Below, piece after piece: positions 16,222-24,673 of a stretch of 64,000 nt of DNA. Position 1 is the stretch's first letter. Every line of letters starts with the position of its first letter. Source of the DNA: Bosea sp. F3-2 (GTDB taxonomy: Bacteria > Pseudomonadota > Alphaproteobacteria > Rhizobiales > Beijerinckiaceae); assembly GCF_008253865.1 (NCBI RefSeq), contig NZ_CP042331.1, positions 4,863,501-4,927,500 of the forward strand, given 5' to 3'. Both the position numbers and the translations under genes were made by a program. Under the pieces are notes generated by a model, which was not told where the DNA came from, did no database searches, and saw nothing but the letters and a program-made list of their open reading frames with translations.

Positions 16222-17976
16222 TCAGTCAGGCAGGCCCGCCTTCCGTAGGTGCCCGATCCACTGATCCAGAATAGGTGGAGCGAACGGGCAGCGCGGCGCA
16301 TAGGACGTCAGTCTAAAATCGGGTTGAAGCAAGAGAAGGCGATCAGCCACGCTTGCTGCCTCCCTGGATCGGCCTGCTGCGACTAGGCTGGCGGCTAGCG
16401 TACGTAAAGTAAAGCGGATTGAGGGATTATGCGCAACAGCACTGCGCGCCCAGCCGACCGCCTGATCATGGTCACCGTTGATGTAATGCGCCTGGGCCAG
16501 GATGCCCTCGTGCCAGAAACGGTAGGGATCGGCAGGGGCGAGACGCTGGCCCACCTCGCCGTGCTGAACCGCCAGGGCGCCGTTGCCGACAAAACCGCGC
16601 GTTGCGCTGCTCATCGTCCAGGCCATCGCCACGCTTGGCCCTGCCTCGATCGCCCGATCGAGGAGGCGCTGCGCTGTGACCGTATCGCGCAGGAGGAAGG
16701 CCTGGACATGGCCGTAGACGGCGAGCGCGAGCGGGTCGTTGCCGTCGCGCTCGATCGCCGCACGCGCCCGATCAACCGCCGCCTGCGCATCGCCATCGGG
16801 GTCGGGCGAGCCGAGTTCGCCGACGCGAAAGACATGCCAGAGCGCGGTGTAGGTGAAAGGCGGTGCGTAGGACGGATCAAGCGCCATCGCTTGCTGCAGC
16901 AGGCCTCGCGCGCGGGCAAAGTTGTCGTCGTCCATCTTGTAGAGCAGGTCGAGCGCCTGGAGCAGCAAGTCATAGGCGGTCATGTTCTGCGGGTGCTGAC
17001 GCAAGGCACGCCGTAGCTCGCGTTCCCGGACATGGGGCGCGACGGTCCTGACGAGCTTCAGCGCGATCCGGTCCTGCAGGTCGAACAGCTCGTTGACCCT
17101 GCCGTCATAGTGATCGGCGCTGACCACGGCGCCGTTCTCGTTGGCGATGAGTTCGGTGCTGATGCGTACGCGGCTTTCGGATAGCGAGACGGTGCCGTCC
17201 ATGACGTAGCGGACGCCGAGCTTGCGCCCGACGGCGACCGGGTCGATCCGCTGCCGGCCAAATTCCAGCGTCGACCCGCGCGAAATGACGAACAGCTCCT
17301 TGAGGCCCGACAGCGACTGGATGATCGAGTCGACCACACCATCGGCGATGGAGGTCTTGTGGGCGCGGGAGCCGTGCATCCGGAACGGCAGGACCGCGAT
17401 GGAGGCTCTCGCATCCGCCTCTGCATGGGTCTCGCCGAGCTTTCGGCTCGGAGCCGGCCCGGGTTCGACCCGGAGGGCGAACACCCGCACCGGTTGCTCG
17501 TGATTGCGCAGGAAGATCTTGCCCATGTCGGAGCCGAGCGTCCTGTCGGCGTCATCGAGGTGGTCGAAGACCGCCTCCGAGACGATCACGCCGCCTTGTT
17601 CGGCATAGGATTGCAGCCGGGCGGCAACGTTGACGCCATCTCCGAAAATATCGTCGTCCTCGAAGATGACGTCGGCGAGATGGATGCCCATCCGAAATGC
17701 GATCCGCAGGGAAGCGGGCTGATCGGCGGTTGCCGCCGCAAGCGCCTGCTGGAGCGACAGGGCGCAACGAGTCGCCAGCGGAGCGCTGCCGAATGTGGCC
17801 AGAAATCCGTCGCCGGTGTTCTTGACGATCTGTCCGTCATGCTCGCGCACGCAAGGATCGATCAGGCCAGTGCGCAGGCTCATCAGCCGATGATGCGTCG
17901 GTTCTTCCGCCGCCTCGCTCAGGCGCATGTAGCCGACCACGTCGGCTGAGAGAATGGCGGCCAGACGACGTTGCAT
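16222..17976 (-). CDS. Class III adenylate/guanylate cyclase with TolB-like and TPR regions
   Basis: 584-residue cytoplasmic cyclase. Residues 1-190 are the class III catalytic domain: MQRRLAAILSADVVGYMRLS (first metal Asp), KNTGDGFLATF (second Asp) and FGDGVNVAARLQ. A linker leads to a TolB/FlgO-like segment (IAVLPFRMHG, ADGVVDSIIQSLSGLKELF, SRGSTLEF), then about 280 residues of TPR-like helices. This architecture is heavily expanded in rhizobia; the TPR half probably senses a protein partner. The start at 17976 follows the family pattern MQRRLAAIL; an upstream GTG/ATG leader is open but unconvincing. Confidence 0.9.
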   Translation of the reverse strand: MQRRLAAILSADVVGYMRLSEAAEEPTHHRLMSLRTGLIDPCVREHDGQIVKNTGDGFLATFGSAPLATRCALSLQQALAAATADQPASLRIAFRMGIHLADVIFEDDDIFGDGVNVAARLQSYAEQGGVIVSEAVFDHLDDADRTLGSDMGKIFLRNHEQPVRVFALRVEPGPAPSRKLGETHAEADARASIAVLPFRMHGSRAHKTSIADGVVDSIIQSLSGLKELFVISRGSTLEFGRQRIDPVAVGRKLGVRYVMDGTVSLSESRVRISTELIANENGAVVSADHYDGRVNELFDLQDRIALKLVRTVAPHVRERELRRALRQHPQNMTAYDLLLQALDLLYKMDDDNFARARGLLQQAMALDPSYAPPFTYTALWHVFRVGELGSPDPDGDAQAAVDRARAAIERDGNDPLALAVYGHVQAFLLRDTVTAQRLLDRAIEAGPSVAMAWTMSSATRGFVGNGALAVQHGEVGQRLAPADPYRFWHEGILAQAHYINGDHDQAVGWARSAVAHNPSIRFTLRTLAASLVAAGRSREAASVADRLLLLQPDFRLTSYAPRCPFAPPILDQWIGHLRKAGLPD

Positions 17977-18233
17977 CTTCGCTGACGCTCTCACACCTGA
18001 CACCGACCCTGTCAGGGCCGGGATCATCAACAATGGATCAAGCCTCCCTGGATGCTGGCATGAGAGTGGTGCGAGGTCCACCGCAAGCGTTGCCGAACCG
18101 GTGCCTGGGTCATGAAGCGAAAACGCCGAGGTTGTCTTCCAAAGCGGTGTGATCTGGCGAGATGAGGTTCCGAGCCAGGCTGGCAGAGCGGCCGATCGAC
18201 CCGCCGGAACCGCGCACAAGAGCCGCCTGCGGC

Positions 18234-18482
18234 CTATTTCTTCGAGTCGCTGTAGAGCATGTCCATCCGGGACAGTCCGATGTCGCTCAGTGTGTGTTCG
18301 TCGAGGGGGGCCGGATCAGTGTCGCTGTGCCGCAGGATATGGGTCGGGATCAGCCAGCGAAGCAGACCCGAGGCGGCGTGCGCCGGCGGCGCTGTCGGCG
18401 ACGCTTCTGTCGTCCCGTCGCGCAGCGAGGCCGAAACTGCTAGGCTTGAAAGTGTATGAGAGGGGTCCAGAGCGTCGTGCAC
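18234..18482 (-). CDS. DUF1127-containing small protein
   Basis: 82 residues with GTG start and CGGAGC upstream. The C-terminal third, LDEHTLSDIGLSRMDML, is the DUF1127 (YjiS-like) signature; the N-terminal part is low-complexity and may be disordered. Small Arg-rich DUF1127 proteins bind RNA or affect phosphate and carbon metabolism in Agrobacterium and Rhodobacter; this one is longer and less basic. It stands alone between a cyclase gene and the MITE-like element. Confidence 0.7.
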   Translation of the reverse strand: MHDALDPSHTLSSLAVSASLRDGTTEASPTAPPAHAASGLLRWLIPTHILRHSDTDPAPLDEHTLSDIGLSRMDMLYSDSKK

Positions 18483-18597
18483 GATTGAGCTCCGTTCGGT
18501 CGGGCTCTCACCGAGGCCGCGGGATGCGGCCGGGGCGGCCTGTCGCGACAGAGTTCTCTACCGTTCACGCCGCGGGTTCTGTGCGCTGGATCACATA

Positions 18598-18771
18598 GAG
18601 GCTGTTATGAACCCTGGGAGTGATTTGAGGCCGCGCCCTGCGGGTGAGGTGAAAACGGCGGAGCTGCAGTGTCGCACCGCTTGCCGATACGGGCGTATCG
18701 GCGGCGCAATGCTCCTCCCATCTCCGCCGTTTTGACCTCATCAAATCATTCTCAGGGTTCATAACAGCCTC
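18598..18771. mobile_element. MITE-like element with 31-bp terminal inverted repeats
   Basis: 174 bases bounded by inverted ends GAGGCTGTTATGAACCCTG... and its complement, matching at 29 of 31 positions. The ends are flanked on both sides by TA (18596-18597, 18772-18773), which fits a TA target duplication. A second nested inverted repeat (TGAGGTGAAAACGGCGGAG / CTCCGCCGTTTTGACCTCA) sits inside. There is no transposase, so it would depend on an element in trans; TA duplication points to the IS630/Tc1-like group, although IS5-type ends look similar. It lies between the DUF1127 and Crp-family genes. Confidence 0.7.
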
Positions 18772-18814
18772 TAGGCTCGGGCCGCTCCGGAAACCGAATG
18801 TCGGGGGGCGTCAG

Positions 18815-19519
18815 ATGAACGATGGACCTCTTCGCATCGCGAGCCTTCTGGCGGTGAATCCGTTCTTCGCGGATTTGCTGCCGGGAACGCTGGACGAGAT
18901 CGCGCTCATCTGCCGCCCGCAGCATCTGGCGGCGCGAGAGGTCCTGTTTCTGAAAGGTGATCCGGGCGACGGCCTCTATGCCATCCGGCGCGGCCTGATC
19001 CGTATCGGCACGACGAATGATCTGGGGCAGCAGATGACGGTCAATCTGCTGGGAGGCGGCGACATCTTCGGTGAAATCGCTCTTCTCGATGGCCGCTCGC
19101 GAACTGCGGATGCGGTTGCCGTGGAAGATACGGAGATGTTCTTCCTGCCTCGCCGGGATTTCCTGAAGCTGCTTTCGACCGATCCCGCGCTTTCGTTGCA
19201 ATTGATCGAGCTTCTTTGCGCAAGGCTGCGGGACGTCCTGCAGCGCATGGAGGAGAAAACCTTCTTGCCTGCAGCGACGCGGCTGGCCCGGCGCATCCTC
19301 ACCCTCGCGATCGATTACGGGACGGAGGTGCATGCGACGCAGGATGAATTGGCATCGCTCAGCGGCATCACGCGCGAGACGGTGAACCGCCAGCTCCAAT
19401 GCTGGAAGCGGATGGGCGTTCTCTCGCTTGGGCGCGAACGCCTCTTGATCTTGGACATCGATGCGTTTCGCCGGCTTGCGAAGGTCGCGATGCCCAAGCC
19501 GAACCCCGAGAGTGCCTGA
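18815..19519 (+). CDS. Crp/Fnr-family transcription regulator
   Basis: 234-residue regulator. The cyclic-nucleotide-binding domain spans about residues 10-130, with phosphate-binding cassette FGEIALLDGRSRTADAVA: the Glu and Arg expected for cyclic nucleotide contacts are present, with Thr where CRP has Ser. The C-terminal winged helix has TQDELASLSGITRETVNRQL, the recognition helix of the Crp family. No Fnr-type N-terminal Cys cluster is seen, so cAMP-type sensing is more likely than oxygen sensing. It is flanked on both sides by class III cyclase genes, and its promoter lies next to a MITE-like element. Confidence 0.92.
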   Translation: MNDGPLRIASLLAVNPFFADLLPGTLDEIALICRPQHLAAREVLFLKGDPGDGLYAIRRGLIRIGTTNDLGQQMTVNLLGGGDIFGEIALLDGRSRTADAVAVEDTEMFFLPRRDFLKLLSTDPALSLQLIELLCARLRDVLQRMEEKTFLPAATRLARRILTLAIDYGTEVHATQDELASLSGITRETVNRQLQCWKRMGVLSLGRERLLILDIDAFRRLAKVAMPKPNPESA

Positions 19520-19520
19520 G

Positions 19521-21257
19521 TCAAGCTCTTCTGGCGATGACGAGCGAGTAAATCGGAACGGGCTGGTCGTACCCCTTCAAGACCCGTGCCTTCAGTGCGA
19601 CAAGTGGTAAGCGCGAACCCACCGCTTGAGCCGCGACGCGATCGCAAAGAACCTCGAAATCATCCGCGATCGAACACAGGCGCGAAGCGAGATTCACGAC
19701 ATTGCCGATCGCGGTATAGTCGAGGCGGCCTTCCGAGCCGATCCGGCCGACGGTCGCGGGGCCCATCGCAAGGCCCACGCCGAAGCCGAGCCGATGGTTG
19801 AGGCTGCGCCGGCTGGCCAACAGCTCGTGCACGCCGAACTGCATGTCCCTCGCCATCTCCAGAGCGCCTAAAGCAGGATCCTCACAGGGGACCGGCGCAT
19901 TGAACAGCACCATCGCGCCGTCGCCGGAGAAGTTCGTCAGCGTGGCCCCATGGGCGCTGACCACGTTTTCGAGAGCGGTGTAATATTCGCCGAGCATGTG
20001 GATGACGGTTTCGGGTTCGGCGCGGGCCGAAAAGGCGGTGAAACCTCGCAGATCGCAGAACGCGACGACCACCTCGACGCGCCGCCCGTCGAGCAGGTGA
20101 TCGTCGCCGGTGCGCTCGAGGAGCTCGGCCACCTGCGGGGCAAGAAAGCGCTTCAGCCGATTGATGCGCTCCGAGCGCTCCTGTGAGACCGCCAGTTCGC
20201 TAGCCATCTCGTTGAAACGGGTTGCCAGCCGCTCGAACTCGTCGCCCGTCGTGAGATGAATCCGATGCTCGAAATGCCCGGCGCCGATGCGGCCCACGCC
20301 ATCTTCCAGAAGGACGATGGGTTCGATCATGCGTTGGGTGAGCCAGTAGGCAAGCACGGCGGCGAGGCCTGCACCGGCGATGAGCAGAGCTATGGTGCGC
20401 CACAAGGCTGCGTAGATCGGGCCGAACGCCTCGACGACGGGTTGCTTGACGACGACGCTCCAGTCCACGCCGGATATCGGCGCCATCGCCGCGAGGACCC
20501 TGCCTCCCGTCACATCCCGACCGGCGATCGCTTCCCCCGGCCGGATCAGGATCGAGGCCCGCAGGTCCCGCAACGGCTTCGTTGCGGTTTCATCGGCCCG
20601 TAGGACCAGGCTGATATCCGGATGAGCAATCAGCCGACCCGGCCGGTCGAGCACGAAGGCTTCCCCCGTGCGCCCGACGCGTATCGCCGAGATCACGTCC
20701 CAGATGAACTTGAGATTGACTTCGGCCAAGGCCACGCCGGCGGTCGGGCGATTTCCGGCGACCGCGATGGTCATGAAGGGTTCCGAGCCGCGTTGAAACG
20801 TGACGGGGCCGAACCAGGTGCGATGGGAGCGTGCGCCCGCAACGGCCGGGTTCCCGGACTGGTCCTTGCCGCTCTCGATCCTGTTCAGGCCGATGCGGGA
20901 CAGGAACAGCCGTTCGCGGCCGGCAGCGTCGACAAGGCTGAGACTCTCGATGGCCGGAACCTGGCGAAGCACCAGGAAGGCGTCGAGCTTGCGCTTCTCA
21001 TCCGCGCTTTCCGGCCAGGGCAGCAGTACCGCCCATCCGAGTTGATCGCGGATACCTTCGATGAAATCCTGGATCTTGGCCGCGGCTCCTCGGGCCTCCG
21101 CATCGAGAATATCGTTCAGCCCGGTGCGCTGGTCGCGATAGCCGAACCATGCTTCGACGCTCCCTGCGAAAAGCAGCGGCACGACAACGGCGGCGAACAG
21201 GGCGAGGAAGTACTTCCAGAACAACGATATTCGCGGCGCCGCTGGCTTGTTGGACAT
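19521..21257 (-). CDS. Membrane Cache-HAMP-class III adenylate cyclase
   Basis: 578-residue receptor cyclase. Membrane segments at about residues 13-33 and 285-308 flank a periplasmic double-Cache-like sensor (RQVPAIESLSLVDAAGRE, VGRTGEAFVLDRPGRLIAHP). A HAMP linker (MIEPIVLLEDGVGRIGAG) follows. The catalytic domain has VVAFCDLRGFTAFSA (metal Asp), LTNFSGDGAMVLFNAP (second Asp) and DYTAIGNVVNLASRL. It should make cAMP in response to a small periplasmic ligand. Its stop is one base from the convergent crp-like stop. The ABC-type binding protein gene 33 bases upstream on the same strand is a probable partner. Confidence 0.93.
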   Translation of the reverse strand: MSNKPAAPRISLFWKYFLALFAAVVVPLLFAGSVEAWFGYRDQRTGLNDILDAEARGAAAKIQDFIEGIRDQLGWAVLLPWPESADEKRKLDAFLVLRQVPAIESLSLVDAAGRERLFLSRIGLNRIESGKDQSGNPAVAGARSHRTWFGPVTFQRGSEPFMTIAVAGNRPTAGVALAEVNLKFIWDVISAIRVGRTGEAFVLDRPGRLIAHPDISLVLRADETATKPLRDLRASILIRPGEAIAGRDVTGGRVLAAMAPISGVDWSVVVKQPVVEAFGPIYAALWRTIALLIAGAGLAAVLAYWLTQRMIEPIVLLEDGVGRIGAGHFEHRIHLTTGDEFERLATRFNEMASELAVSQERSERINRLKRFLAPQVAELLERTGDDHLLDGRRVEVVVAFCDLRGFTAFSARAEPETVIHMLGEYYTALENVVSAHGATLTNFSGDGAMVLFNAPVPCEDPALGALEMARDMQFGVHELLASRRSLNHRLGFGVGLAMGPATVGRIGSEGRLDYTAIGNVVNLASRLCSIADDFEVLCDRVAAQAVGSRLPLVALKARVLKGYDQPVPIYSLVIARRA

Positions 21258-21290
21258 CGCGTTGGCTCGCTCGGCGGCTCACCGGCCGGG

Positions 21291-22331
21291 TTATTCGATC
21301 ACGAAGTCGGCGCTGCTCAGAAGCGAAGGTGGGATCGACAGACGGAGGGCGTTCGCAGCCTTCAGATTGATGAACATCTCGACCTTGGTGACACGTTGCA
21401 CCGGCAGCTCCGATGGTTTCGCTCCCTTGAGGATGCGGCCGGCATAGACCCCAGTGTGACGGTGCGATTGCTCGAAATCGCCGCCATAGCTCATCAATCC
21501 GCCGGCCACGGGAAAGTCGCGGGACTGGGTGATCGCGGGTACCCCGTGGGCCGCGGCGAGCGCGGCGAGCTGCGGGCTGCGATAAGCGAAATAGGGGTCT
21601 GAGGTGAAGACGAGCCCGCCGGCGCCGGCTTGAGCCGCGCCGGCGAAAAGCGCGCCGAATTCCTGTTCCGTGCTGGCTTTCAGCAGATGCAGCGTCAACC
21701 CCAGGCTGCCCGCGGCTGTGTGAAGGTTCGCCAACTGCGAGTTCGAGGTCGGGCTGGCCGGGTTGACGGCGATTGCGAAGAGCTTGGCGTTCGGGAGCAG
21801 CTCCGCCATGAACTCCAGGCGCTTGCGCGAAACCTCGACGCTCAGGCTCGACACGCCGGTGAGGTTGCCGCTCGGCCGGGACAGGCTGTCCACCAGACCG
21901 AGGGCGACAGGGTCTCCGCCCAGCTCGAAGACGACCGGAATGGTCGCCGTTGCTGATTTTGCCGCGAGCGCAACCTCGGCGCCGCCGGGAGCGACGATCA
22001 CGCTCGCCTGGCGATCGACCAGATCTCTCGCGAGCGCCGGTAGGCGCTTGTACTGGCCCTCCGCCCATCGAAAATCGATCGCGACATTGCGCCCCTCGAC
22101 ATATCCAGCCTCGCCCAGTCCGGCGCGAAAGGCCGCAAGGCGGCTGGCGTAGCGGTCCGGGGTTTCCGAACCGAGATAGCCCAGCAACGGCATGGCGGGT
22201 TGCTGAGGCCAGGCCGGGCTGGCCCATGCTGCCGCCCCGCCCGCAAGCACGAGGACGTCGCGCCGGCTGATGCGGTCAACTGCCTCGGTCGAAGCGAAGG
22301 GCAAGAAGCGCAAGGCATCCTCTCCTTCCAT
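21291..22331 (-). CDS. ABC_sub_bind (TrpX/DUF534) periplasmic binding protein
   Basis: 346-residue solute-binding protein of the ABC_sub_bind family. A twin-arginine-like signal (RISRRDVLVLAGGAAAW) suggests export by Tat. The two-lobed fold is marked by LLGYLGSETPDRY, FRAGLGEAGYVEGRNV, PVVFELGGDPVALGLVDSLSRPSGNLTG (read in pieces) and YGGDFEQSHRHTGVYAGRIL. No permease or ATPase lies nearby. It precedes the Cache cyclase by 33 bases, so it may feed ligand to that receptor rather than to a transporter. Such orphan binding proteins beside cyclases are frequent in Bradyrhizobium relatives. Confidence 0.9.
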   Translation of the reverse strand: MEGEDALRFLPFASTEAVDRISRRDVLVLAGGAAAWASPAWPQQPAMPLLGYLGSETPDRYASRLAAFRAGLGEAGYVEGRNVAIDFRWAEGQYKRLPALARDLVDRQASVIVAPGGAEVALAAKSATATIPVVFELGGDPVALGLVDSLSRPSGNLTGVSSLSVEVSRKRLEFMAELLPNAKLFAIAVNPASPTSNSQLANLHTAAGSLGLTLHLLKASTEQEFGALFAGAAQAGAGGLVFTSDPYFAYRSPQLAALAAAHGVPAITQSRDFPVAGGLMSYGGDFEQSHRHTGVYAGRILKGAKPSELPVQRVTKVEMFINLKAANALRLSIPPSLLSSADFVIE

Positions 22332-22502
22332 CGTCCATTCGCCTGGAGCGGCAGGATACTACCCCAGTCAGGCGGCGCCGGCATAGTTGCGTTGCGTCAC
22401 CCGAGGCCCGGAAGCCGGGTTACGTTTTGCAGCCTCTCTGCGAGGGAAGAAGCAGACGACGTTTGGCGCTCGCTGCCGTGCCGCCGGAGGAGTCCGCGGG
22501 GA

Positions 22503-23186
22503 CTAGCTTCCTTCGAAGATGCGCCTGCGTGCGCTTTCGAGATGAACCTGCATGGCTTTGCGCGCGGCGGTCTCGTCGCCGTTCTCGATCGCATCGAGGA
22601 TGGCCTTGTGCTCGCGCTGGACGGTCAACAGGCGCGGTCGCGGCTGGATCAGCGAGAGATTGCGATTGAGACTGATGCCCGTGGCGATCTGCTCGTGCAG
22701 CGCGTTGAGCATCGTCACGAAGAAATGGTTGCCGGTCGTCTCGGCGACCGCACGATGGAAGGCGATGTCCTCCTCGACGCCGAGCCGTCCCTGCTCGCTG
22801 ACGATCTCCAGTGCGATGAAGGCATGGCGCAGCTTCAGGAGGCCGTCCTCGCCACGCGTCTTCGCCGCCAGCGCGGCGGCTTCTCCTTCCATCGCGATCC
22901 GGAAGACGAAGCAGCGCTGGATATCGGCGATGCTGCTGATCGGGGCGAAGCTACGGACATCGGGCGCCGGCCGACGCAGGACATAAGAGCCCGATCCGCG
23001 CCGCGATTCGATCAGGCCGTCGTCGCGCAGTCGGCCCAGCGCTTCGCGAACGATGGGGCGGGAGACGGCCAGACGCTCGGCGAGCTCGCTCTCGGCTGGC
23101 AGCCGTGCCGCTACGGCGAAGTCTCCGGTCATGATCTGGCTCAGGATGTATTCGTAGACGCGGTCGCCGAGCTTGCCGGTGTTCAT
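22503..23186 (-). CDS. FadR-type GntR regulator
   Basis: 227-residue regulator with an N-terminal winged helix (RVYEYILSQIMTGDFAVAARLPAE, then SRPIVREALGRLRDDGLIESRRGSGSYV in pieces) and a C-terminal all-helical FCD domain. The FCD metal/ligand residues appear as EEDIAFHRAVAETTGN, FLE-like FVTMLNALHEQI and EHKAILDAIENGD. It is divergent from the RraA-fold gene at 23391, whose substrate probably sets its effector. I start at the ATG at 23186 (MNTGKLGDRV); the open frame continues 18 codons upstream. Confidence 0.92.
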   Translation of the reverse strand: MNTGKLGDRVYEYILSQIMTGDFAVAARLPAESELAERLAVSRPIVREALGRLRDDGLIESRRGSGSYVLRRPAPDVRSFAPISSIADIQRCFVFRIAMEGEAAALAAKTRGEDGLLKLRHAFIALEIVSEQGRLGVEEDIAFHRAVAETTGNHFFVTMLNALHEQIATGISLNRNLSLIQPRPRLLTVQREHKAILDAIENGDETAARKAMQVHLESARRRIFEGS

Positions 23187-23390
23187 GGTCTTTGCCGTGG
23201 AGCCACTTGTCGTCGCATCAATCGCATTCCCGCCGCGCAAGAGGCGGGATGCTCCTTAAGAATGCTACTTTACAACTTATTTTACAAGTTATAGGCGTTT
23301 CGTTGAAGTGTGCTGCAATCGGCGCTGGACCGCTTTCGTCTCGGACATCGATGCCGCGAGTGGGCGGCGCATCTCTTCGGGAATGAACTG

Positions 23391-24110
23391 ATGTCCAAGC
23401 TCAAGCCGGAAACACGCAACAAGCTCCGCACCGTCTCCGTCGCCACGGTTTGCACGGCGCTCTTCAAACGCGGCTTCCGCAACCAGTTCATCCAGGATGT
23501 TCGGCCATTGAGCCAGGATACCGGCACGATGGTCGGCGAGGCCTTCACGCTGCGCTACATCCCGGCGCGCGAGGATCTGAACCCGCTCTCGGTGTTCCAG
23601 GATCGGGCGCATCCGCAGCGCAAGGCGGTCGAGGATTGCCCGCCCGATGCAGTAATGGTGATCGACAGCCGCAAGAATCCGCGCGCCGCCTCGGCAGGGG
23701 GCATCCTCGTCTCGCGGTTGATGAAGCGGGGCGTTGCCGGTGTCGTCACCGATGGCGGTTTTCGCGATTCCCCGGAAATCGCGAAGTTGCCCTTCCCGGC
23801 CTATCACAACCGGCCGGCGGCGCCGACCAACCTGACCTTGCATCAGGCAGTCGACATCAACGTGCCGATCGGCTGCGGCGATGTCGCCGTCTGGCCAGGC
23901 GATGTCGTGCTCGGCGACGGCGAGGGGGTCGTCGTCATCCCGGCCCATCTCGCCGATGAGGTGGCTGAAGAGGCGGTCGAGATGACCGCCTTCGAGGACT
24001 TCGTCGCCGAGGAGGTGATGAAGGGCCGCTCGATCCTCGGTCTCTATCCTGCAACCGAGGAGCAGACGAAGATCGACTTCGCCGCGTGGCGCAAGGCCAG
24101 GAACCGGTGA
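23391..24110 (+). CDS. RraA-fold / HMG-CHA aldolase family protein
   Basis: 239-residue member of the RraA-like family, which includes 4-hydroxy-4-methyl-2-oxoglutarate/4-carboxy-4-hydroxy-2-oxoadipate aldolases as well as the RNase E regulator RraA. The active-site pattern is present: GGILVSRLMKRGVAGVVTDG followed by GFRDSPEI (Arg-Asp pair), and GCGDVAVWPGDVVLGDGEGVVVIP. The divergent FadR regulator fits a catabolic aldolase or decarboxylase better than an RNase regulator. GGGAA about nine bases before the ATG at 23391 supports the start. Substrate unknown. Confidence 0.88.
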   Translation: MSKLKPETRNKLRTVSVATVCTALFKRGFRNQFIQDVRPLSQDTGTMVGEAFTLRYIPAREDLNPLSVFQDRAHPQRKAVEDCPPDAVMVIDSRKNPRAASAGGILVSRLMKRGVAGVVTDGGFRDSPEIAKLPFPAYHNRPAAPTNLTLHQAVDINVPIGCGDVAVWPGDVVLGDGEGVVVIPAHLADEVAEEAVEMTAFEDFVAEEVMKGRSILGLYPATEEQTKIDFAAWRKARNR

Positions 24111-24146
24111 GGGCCGCTTAAGCCGCGGCCCGCAGCGCAACCTGGC

Positions 24147-24389
24147 TCAGACCGTCTCGCCGACGGCCTGGAGATAGAGGTCGAGGATCGCCTCTTCCTC
24201 CTTGCGCTCTTCGAGATCGCGCTTGCGCAGCGCCACGACCTTGCGCAGCACCTTGACGTCGTAGCCGTTGCCCTTGGCCTCGGCATAGACCTCCTTGATG
24301 TCGTCGGCGATCGTCTTCTTCTCTTCCTCGAGCCGCTCGATGCGCTCGACGATGCTCTTGAGCTGATCGCCCTGAACCGGATCGTCCAT
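24147..24389 (-). CDS. gapR: GapR (DUF2312) nucleoid-associated protein
   Basis: 80-residue DNA-binding protein. In Caulobacter GapR binds overtwisted AT-rich DNA ahead of forks and RNA polymerase and stimulates topoisomerases. The whole family signature is present: [40 protein letters not shown] and [20 protein letters not shown]. It forms a long coiled coil. GGAAGGAT before the ATG at 24389 fixes the start; an upstream frame of 22 codons is not needed. It is convergent with the RraA-fold gene. Confidence 0.97.
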   Translation of the reverse strand: MDDPVQGDQLKSIVERIERLEEEKKTIADDIKEVYAEAKGNGYDVKVLRKVVALRKRDLEERKEEEAILDLYLQAVGETV

Positions 24390-24609
24390 CTGATATCCTT
24401 CCGGGGTATGAAAATTCGGCCGGCAGCGTTCGCCCGGATCGGGGCAGGGCGTCAAGCTGGAAACACACCGTCCTCAACAGCTGTGATGCCGCAATTCCAT
24501 CCGGAGAAGTCGCTGAAGAAAAGTATGACTTAATCACCATAAGACTGATGACGCCGACCTTCCCGCCACCTAAGAAGGATCAAGAGAACTGCTGCGGCTA
24601 GAGCCGGAT

Positions 24610-24636
24610 CCGATCAGGTTGAATCAACCTGATCGG
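24610..24636. repeat. Palindrome upstream of glycerate kinase
   Basis: Arms CCGATCAGGTTGA (24610-24622) and TCAACCTGATCGG (24624-24636) around one A, perfect. It starts only about 40 bases before gckA. It may be a dispersed extragenic repeat (the GATCAGGTT core recurs in varied form near 2150 and 2275) or an operator; the sequence alone does not decide. Confidence 0.7.
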
Positions 24637-24673
24637 TGAATCCGTCTCTCACTAGCGGTAGCGCCGGGTGGAA

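Noticed and set aside
18565..18762. Leftward frame inside the MITE-like element as a possible transposase fragment
   Set aside because: About 65 codons of Arg-rich sequence with no DDE or HTH motif; the inverted-repeat structure explains the region better.
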